From: Bacteroidia bacterium
GTDB lineage: Bacteria; Bacteroidota; Bacteroidia; Bacteroidales; UBA12481
NCBI GenBank assembly: GCA_026391235.1
Contig: JAPLDV010000610.1
Coordinates: 1-20,300 of the forward strand
Length of the DNA: 20,300 nt
Direction: 5' to 3'
The stretch's first letter is position 1; every line of letters starts with the position of its first letter. Position numbers and translations under genes: made by a program. The notes beneath the pieces were generated by a model that saw nothing but the letters and a program-made list of their open reading frames with translations, made no database searches and was not told the DNA's origin. Shown piece by piece: positions 16,857 through 20,300 of this stretch.

Positions 16857-18000
16857 AGAAATTTTCAATTGTTTTTATCACGAATTCCTGCTCGATGTTT
16901 GAAAGAGACGGGTAAATCGGTAAACTCAGGCAATGATTGTAGTATTTCTCTGCGATGGGCAAATCTCCCTCTTTCCAACCAAATTGCCGGTAATAGGGCA
17001 TCAGGTGGACAGGTATATAATGAACCTGGGCGTAGATGTTTTGTTCGCGTAAATACTCATACAGTGCTTTACGCTCAATAAACTCAACAACATATAAATG
17101 ATAGGCGTGACCTTTTATGACTCCTGCCTGCCTGATGATGTAACTTTTCCCTGAAAAAGCCTTTTCATATACTGCAGCAATCTCCCATCTTCGTTTCAGA
17201 CCGGCATCTGAGCGCTTTAACTGACTTTTGCCAAGTGCTGCCTGGAAATCGGTTAATCTGTAGTTAAAGCCAAGTTCTTGCATTTCGTAGTACCACAAAC
17301 CATGATTAAATTGTAACAATTCGGGAATCTGCTGAATTCCATGAGTTCGCAGGTTGCGCAATCTATGATATAGTTTCTCATTATTTGTAGTTACCATCCC
17401 ACCTTCACCTGCTGCAATATGCTTTACCGGATGAAAGGAGAAAATGGCCAGATCGGCATAATTTCCATTTCCACAATTCTGTTTCTGGCCGCATTTATCG
17501 GTAAAATAACCTCCGGGTGCATGACAGGCATCTTCGATGATCCAAAGGCCAAATTCATCAGCAAGCTTCCTGACTTCTTCCAGATTAACCGGATAACCGG
17601 TAAAATCAACCGGAATAATTCCCTGGTAGGTTCCTTTTTTAGATGAATAGAGCAAATCCCTTACTTTATTAAGATCCAACAGGTAGGTGTCGGGATCTAT
17701 GTCTGCAAAAACCACCTCCCCGCCACAGTAACGAACACAATTGGCGGTTGCTGCAAAGGTTATCGGGGTGGTAATGATTTTATCCCCTGGCCTGACGTTC
17801 AATGCAAGTGCACTTAAATGTAACGCGGCTGTTCCATTGGATACTGCCACTGCATATCTGCAACCAATATATTGAGCAAATGCAACCTCGAATTCAGCAA
17901 TTTCAGGGCCCTGTGTCAGGTAGTCGGACTTCAGAACCTCTATCACAGCCTGAATATCTTCATCAGTAATATGTTGGCGTCCGTAGGGTATTTTTTTCAT
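16849..18000 (-). CDS. pseC: UDP-4-amino-4,6-dideoxy-N-acetyl-beta-L-altrosamine transaminase PseC
   Basis: PseC is a PLP-dependent DegT/DnrJ/EryC1-type aminotransferase that converts the 4-keto sugar made by PseB to the 4-amino sugar. The 383 residues open with MKKIPYGRQHITDEDI, typical of PseC. Further blocks are AVSNGTAALHLSALAL (52-67), ITTPITFAATANCVRYCGG (76-94) and IIEDACHAPGG (154-164). The PLP lysine is K193 in SFHPVKHIAAGEGG. The start overlaps the pseB stop by 4 bp (ATGA), indicating coupled translation. Confidence 0.94.
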   Translation of the reverse strand: MKKIPYGRQHITDEDIQAVIEVLKSDYLTQGPEIAEFEVAFAQYIGCRYAVAVSNGTAALHLSALALNVRPGDKIITTPITFAATANCVRYCGGEVVFADIDPDTYLLDLNKVRDLLYSSKKGTYQGIIPVDFTGYPVNLEEVRKLADEFGLWIIEDACHAPGGYFTDKCGQKQNCGNGNYADLAIFSFHPVKHIAAGEGGMVTTNNEKLYHRLRNLRTHGIQQIPELLQFNHGLWYYEMQELGFNYRLTDFQAALGKSQLKRSDAGLKRRWEIAAVYEKAFSGKSYIIRQAGVIKGHAYHLYVVEFIERKALYEYLREQNIYAQVHYIPVHLMPYYRQFGWKEGDLPIAEKYYNHCLSLPIYPSLSNIEQEFVIKTIENFYA

Positions 18001-19007
18001 TCGATTGGTTTAAAATCAGGATCGACAAATCGCTTGATTTTTTCACGCAGGGTATCTACTGTTTCCCATTCAGTATTAGTACCTGAGTTGTATTTAAATC
18101 CTATGGGAACTTCCCAGCCATTGAAATGATTTATGTATTTCTGTTTATTGGCATTGGAAGGAAGGATAGCGAAATATTTATCAAATTCGATGGTATTATA
18201 TGAATCACTTTCCGTGATCATTTCTTCATGTAATTTTTCGCCCGGACGAATTCCAATCTCTTCGAGAATAGCATTGGGTGCAATTGCTTTGGCTACGGTT
18301 TCGATATTATAGGAAGGAATCTTGGGGACAAAGATTTCACCACCAATAGCATTTTCAATAGCCCAAAGTACCATCTCCACTCCGTCTTCCAATGATATGT
18401 TGAAACGGGTCATTTCCCTGTTTGTAATGGGCAAAACACCTGTCTTTGCCTTTTCGCGGAAAAATGGAATCACCGAACCTCTTGATCCCATTACATTTCC
18501 ATATCTAACCGCCGAAAACCTAAGATCTCTTTTTCCCTTGATATTATTGGCAGCAATAAATAATTTATCGGAAACAAGTTTTGTGGCGCCGTATAAATTG
18601 ATTGGAGCAGCTGCCTTATCGGTAGAAAGCGCTATAACAACTTTTATACCAGTTGAAAGTGCAGCATCAATCACATTCTGTGCACCACCGATATTGGTTT
18701 TGACGAATTCATCGGGATTATATTCTGCTGCGGGTACCTGTTTCAAGGCTGCAGCATGGATAATAACGTCAATACCATCACAGGCTCTTTTAAAACGTGC
18801 ACCATCACGTACATCTCCAATAAAAAAACGCACTTGCCGATATTTGTTTTCCGGGTAAAGCTGAGCCATCTCGAATTGTTTCAATTCATCACGGGAAAAT
18901 ATGACAAGGCGTTTAACGTCGGGGTAACGCTCCAGAATTACTTTAGTGAACATTTTCCCGAAAGATCCGGTACCGCCGGTTATGAGGATTGATTTGTCGT
19001 TTAGCAT
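17997..19007 (-). CDS. pseB: UDP-N-acetylglucosamine 4,6-dehydratase (inverting) PseB
   Basis: PseB performs the first step of pseudaminic acid synthesis: 4,6-dehydration and C5 inversion of UDP-GlcNAc. The 336-residue SDR protein shows the NADP-binding GGTGSFG (11-17) and IGDVRD (63-68). The catalytic STDKAA (128-133, with D130/K131) and YGATK (139-143, with Y139/K143) are present. RYGNVMGSRGSVIPFF and GIRPGEKLHEEMI are further family blocks. It is the first gene of the operon. The promoter must lie in 19008-19184, but no TAnnTTTG box is seen there on the minus strand. Confidence 0.95.
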   Translation of the reverse strand: MLNDKSILITGGTGSFGKMFTKVILERYPDVKRLVIFSRDELKQFEMAQLYPENKYRQVRFFIGDVRDGARFKRACDGIDVIIHAAALKQVPAAEYNPDEFVKTNIGGAQNVIDAALSTGIKVVIALSTDKAAAPINLYGATKLVSDKLFIAANNIKGKRDLRFSAVRYGNVMGSRGSVIPFFREKAKTGVLPITNREMTRFNISLEDGVEMVLWAIENAIGGEIFVPKIPSYNIETVAKAIAPNAILEEIGIRPGEKLHEEMITESDSYNTIEFDKYFAILPSNANKQKYINHFNGWEVPIGFKYNSGTNTEWETVDTLREKIKRFVDPDFKPIE

Positions 19008-19033
19008 TGATTATTTTTGATATGGTGATTGAT

Positions 19034-19097
19034 GTCAGTTGTCAGTTATCGGTATTATTAACCTGTAAAGATAACAGCTAACGGATAACAGATAGCT
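19034..19097. repeat. Heptad tandem repeats forming an imperfect inverted repeat upstream of pseB
   Basis: GTCAGTT occurs twice in tandem at 19034-19047, followed by ATC. At 19070-19097 lie four heptads: GATAACA, GCTAACG, GATAACA, GATAGCT. The second block, reverse-complemented, matches the first at about 12 of 17 positions, so the two could form an imperfect hairpin around ATTATTAACCT. The element occupies much of the 177-bp spacer between pseB and the divergent glycosyltransferase, and may affect either leader. The rest of this spacer shows nothing recognisable. Confidence 0.65.
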
Positions 19098-19184
19098 AAA
19101 GCTTCCCACATTTTAAACAGCAAACCGTAAAACATTTCAGACATTTGTGAGAAATTAACTAATTTCCCATCCAAACCGATCATA

Positions 19185-20207
19185 ATGGAAGAGACCTTGC
19201 AAGGCGGATACCGGATCAATGGCCAATCGCCGGTTAAAGAAGCAGGATTACCTGTAGTTTCAGTGATTACGGTTGTATACAACAGCCTGAGCCTGATTGA
19301 AAAAACCATCACAAGTATTGTTAGTCAAAGCTATCCCAACATCGAGTTCATAGTTATCGACGGCGGCTCATCCGATGGAACAGTGGAGATCATCCGGCTG
19401 TATGACAAGCATATCAGTTACTGGATCAGTGAACCCGACCACGGCATTTATGATGCCATGAACAAAGGGCTGGAGGCTGCGTCCGGTGATTATGTCTGGT
19501 TCATGAATGCTGGCGACCGGATTTATGCGGCTGATATTTTAGAGAAAATCTTTCCATTCGACCGCGGTTCCGCGATGGGGAAAGGGTGTCTGGTATATTT
19601 CGGTGATACCATGATTGTCGATTCAGAATACAGAGAGGTTGGATTGAGGAGGCTCAGGCCACCGGAAGTGCTTACCTGGAAGAGTTTTAAAAAGGGGATG
19701 CTCGTTTGCCATCAGGCGATCATCGTAAACAGGGAAATTGCAGAGCCATTTGATCCACAGTACAAGCACTCGGCAGATTTCGATTGGGTGGTCAGGATGC
19801 TCAAGAAGGCAGAAGGCGATAAACCAAGGGCTCAAGGCTCAAGGCTCAAGGCACAAGTAGGGAGTAGGGAGTATGGAGTAGGGAGTAAGGGAGAGCAGGA
19901 GCTAATCATTGACTCCGAACTTCAGACCGGAGGTTCAAGGCGACGTGAGGGTGCCGAACCAACTCATGATTCAGGAATCATTGCCCCTCAACCTCTCAAC
20001 CCATCAACCCATCAACCCATCACAAACACCCACCTGGTACTCTGTGCCTTCCTCGATGGCGGCCATTCAAAAAAGAATATCGGTATCAGCCTGCGGGAGC
20101 GTTTTCACTCCATGGTCCGTTACTACGGCCTGATCCCAACCGTACTCAGGCATATACCCATTGTGGTGAGGTTCGGGTGGTACTATTTGATAAACAGAAG
20201 GTTTTAA
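19185..20207 (+). CDS. GT2-family glycosyltransferase with a repeat-encoded insertion
   Basis: This 340-residue inverting GT-A glycosyltransferase has VSVITVVYNSLS (25-36) and the nucleotide-binding VIDGGSSDGT (57-66). SEPDHGIYDAMNKGLEAASGD (82-102) and the metal-binding FMNAGD (106-111) follow, with HSADFDWVVRML (195-206) near the acceptor site. The family's usual C-terminal end (LCAFLDGGHSKKN..., 286-298, then ERFHSMVRYYGLIPTVLRH) is present. Between them, residues ~210-281 (19812-20027) are a low-complexity segment rich in S, G, R, P and Q. It is encoded by tandem 7- and 8-nt repeats and has no counterpart in family members as I know them. The insert keeps the frame, so the gene may still be active with an added loop. 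It is divergent from pseB and probably adds a sugar to the same glycan. Confidence 0.88.
   Translation: MEETLQGGYRINGQSPVKEAGLPVVSVITVVYNSLSLIEKTITSIVSQSYPNIEFIVIDGGSSDGTVEIIRLYDKHISYWISEPDHGIYDAMNKGLEAASGDYVWFMNAGDRIYAADILEKIFPFDRGSAMGKGCLVYFGDTMIVDSEYREVGLRRLRPPEVLTWKSFKKGMLVCHQAIIVNREIAEPFDPQYKHSADFDWVVRMLKKAEGDKPRAQGSRLKAQVGSREYGVGSKGEQELIIDSELQTGGSRRREGAEPTHDSGIIAPQPLNPSTHQPITNTHLVLCAFLDGGHSKKNIGISLRERFHSMVRYYGLIPTVLRHIPIVVRFGWYYLINRRF
19825..20023. repeat. Tandem heptad/octad repeats inside the glycosyltransferase gene
   Basis: Three blocks are visible. 19825-19856 consists of CAAGGGCT-type units of period 7 (GGCTCAA three times, then GGCACAA). 19858-19894 consists of GGAGTAG / GGAGTAT / GGAGTAG / GGAGTAA, also period 7. 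19987-20023 consists of CTCAACCC / ATCAACCC units of period 8. Between the last two is non-repetitive sequence. Together they account for the low-complexity protein insert. Confidence 0.85.
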
Positions 20208-20229
20208 GGCTCAAGGCTCAAGGCTCAAG
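20206..20229. repeat. (AAGGCTC)x3 heptad repeat at the glycosyltransferase stop codon
   Basis: AAGGCTC occurs three times in tandem followed by AAG, beginning within the TAA stop codon at 20205-20207. Positions 20208-20229 are identical, base for base, to 19829-19850 inside the gene (22 nt). The rest of the window to 20300 shows a GGAGG (20239-20245 region) followed by a TTG at 20256 with an open frame to the edge, too short to identify. Confidence 0.8.
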
Positions 20230-20300
20230 TTTAAGAGAAGGAGGAAGTAAAAATTTTGAGTCCCGAAGTATATCGCCATACGGTCCCAATCCTAATAACC

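Noticed and set aside
18322..18858. Open frame of 178 codons on the plus strand opposite pseB
   Set aside because: pseB on the other strand has all its catalytic motifs. The antisense translation is unlike any known protein and has no promoter or ribosome binding site.
19825..20229. CRISPR array
   Set aside because: The repeat units are 7-8 nt, directly tandem, with no spacers of constant length and no cas genes.
20239..20300. Possible start of another gene (GGAGG, then TTG at 20256, open to the window edge)
   Set aside because: Only about 15 codons are visible, with a rare start codon and no recognisable similarity. It cannot be supported as a gene from this window.

Overview
The window looks like a chromosomal segment of a Bacteroidota bacterium, probably of the order Bacteroidales. 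The evidence is: two secreted proteases with type A C-terminal sorting domains of the type IX secretion system (T9SS); a TTG-N19-TAnnTTTG promoter of the Bacteroidota sigma type in front of a tRNA gene; almost no Shine-Dalgarno sequences; and the gene order ftsX - DUF3098 - uppP - truB - queA, which is typical of the phylum. No species can be named from the sequence.

Layout. (1) 1-183: the 5' half of a tRNA-Asn gene on the minus strand, cut by the window edge, with its promoter. (2) 184-5318: two tandem secreted proteases, a streptopain-type C10 cysteine protease and an M6 metalloprotease. They share FnIII-like and jelly-roll accessory modules and both end in a T9SS signal. (3) 5319-5750: the C-terminal two thirds of a family 4 uracil-DNA glycosylase, abutting the M6 stop codon and lacking its N-terminal catalytic and Fe-S half. 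It is read here as a truncated gene. (4) 5853-9714, minus strand: a housekeeping cluster (ftsX, DUF3098, uppP, truB, queA) for cell-wall and tRNA modification. (5) 9808-11310: a polysaccharide flippase. (6) 11336-19007, minus strand: a nine-gene operon containing a full pseudaminic acid pathway (pseB, pseC, pseF, pseG, pseH, pseI). It also carries three extra genes: a GT42/DUF115-like putative nonulosonate transferase, an acyl carrier protein and a KAS III-type ketoacyl-ACP synthase. (7) 19185-20207: a GT2 glycosyltransferase on the plus strand whose C-terminal part is interrupted by a low-complexity insert encoded by 7- and 8-nt tandem repeats.

How the genes fit together. PseB, PseC, PseH, PseG, PseI and PseF would turn UDP-GlcNAc into CMP-pseudaminic acid. 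The GT42-like protein is a plausible transferase for it, the GT2 enzyme would add another sugar, and the flippase would carry the lipid-linked product across the inner membrane on undecaprenyl phosphate (recycled by UppP). No flagellar genes are present, so the sugar is probably destined for a surface polysaccharide or glycoprotein. The ACP and KAS III genes between pseH and pseI suggest a non-acetyl acyl group on the sugar; this is an inference.

The most unusual signals are the ACP/KAS III pair inside the pse operon, the GT42-like gene in the same operon, the heptanucleotide repeats in several spacers and inside one coding sequence, and the clean junction between the M6 protease and the decapitated glycosylase.
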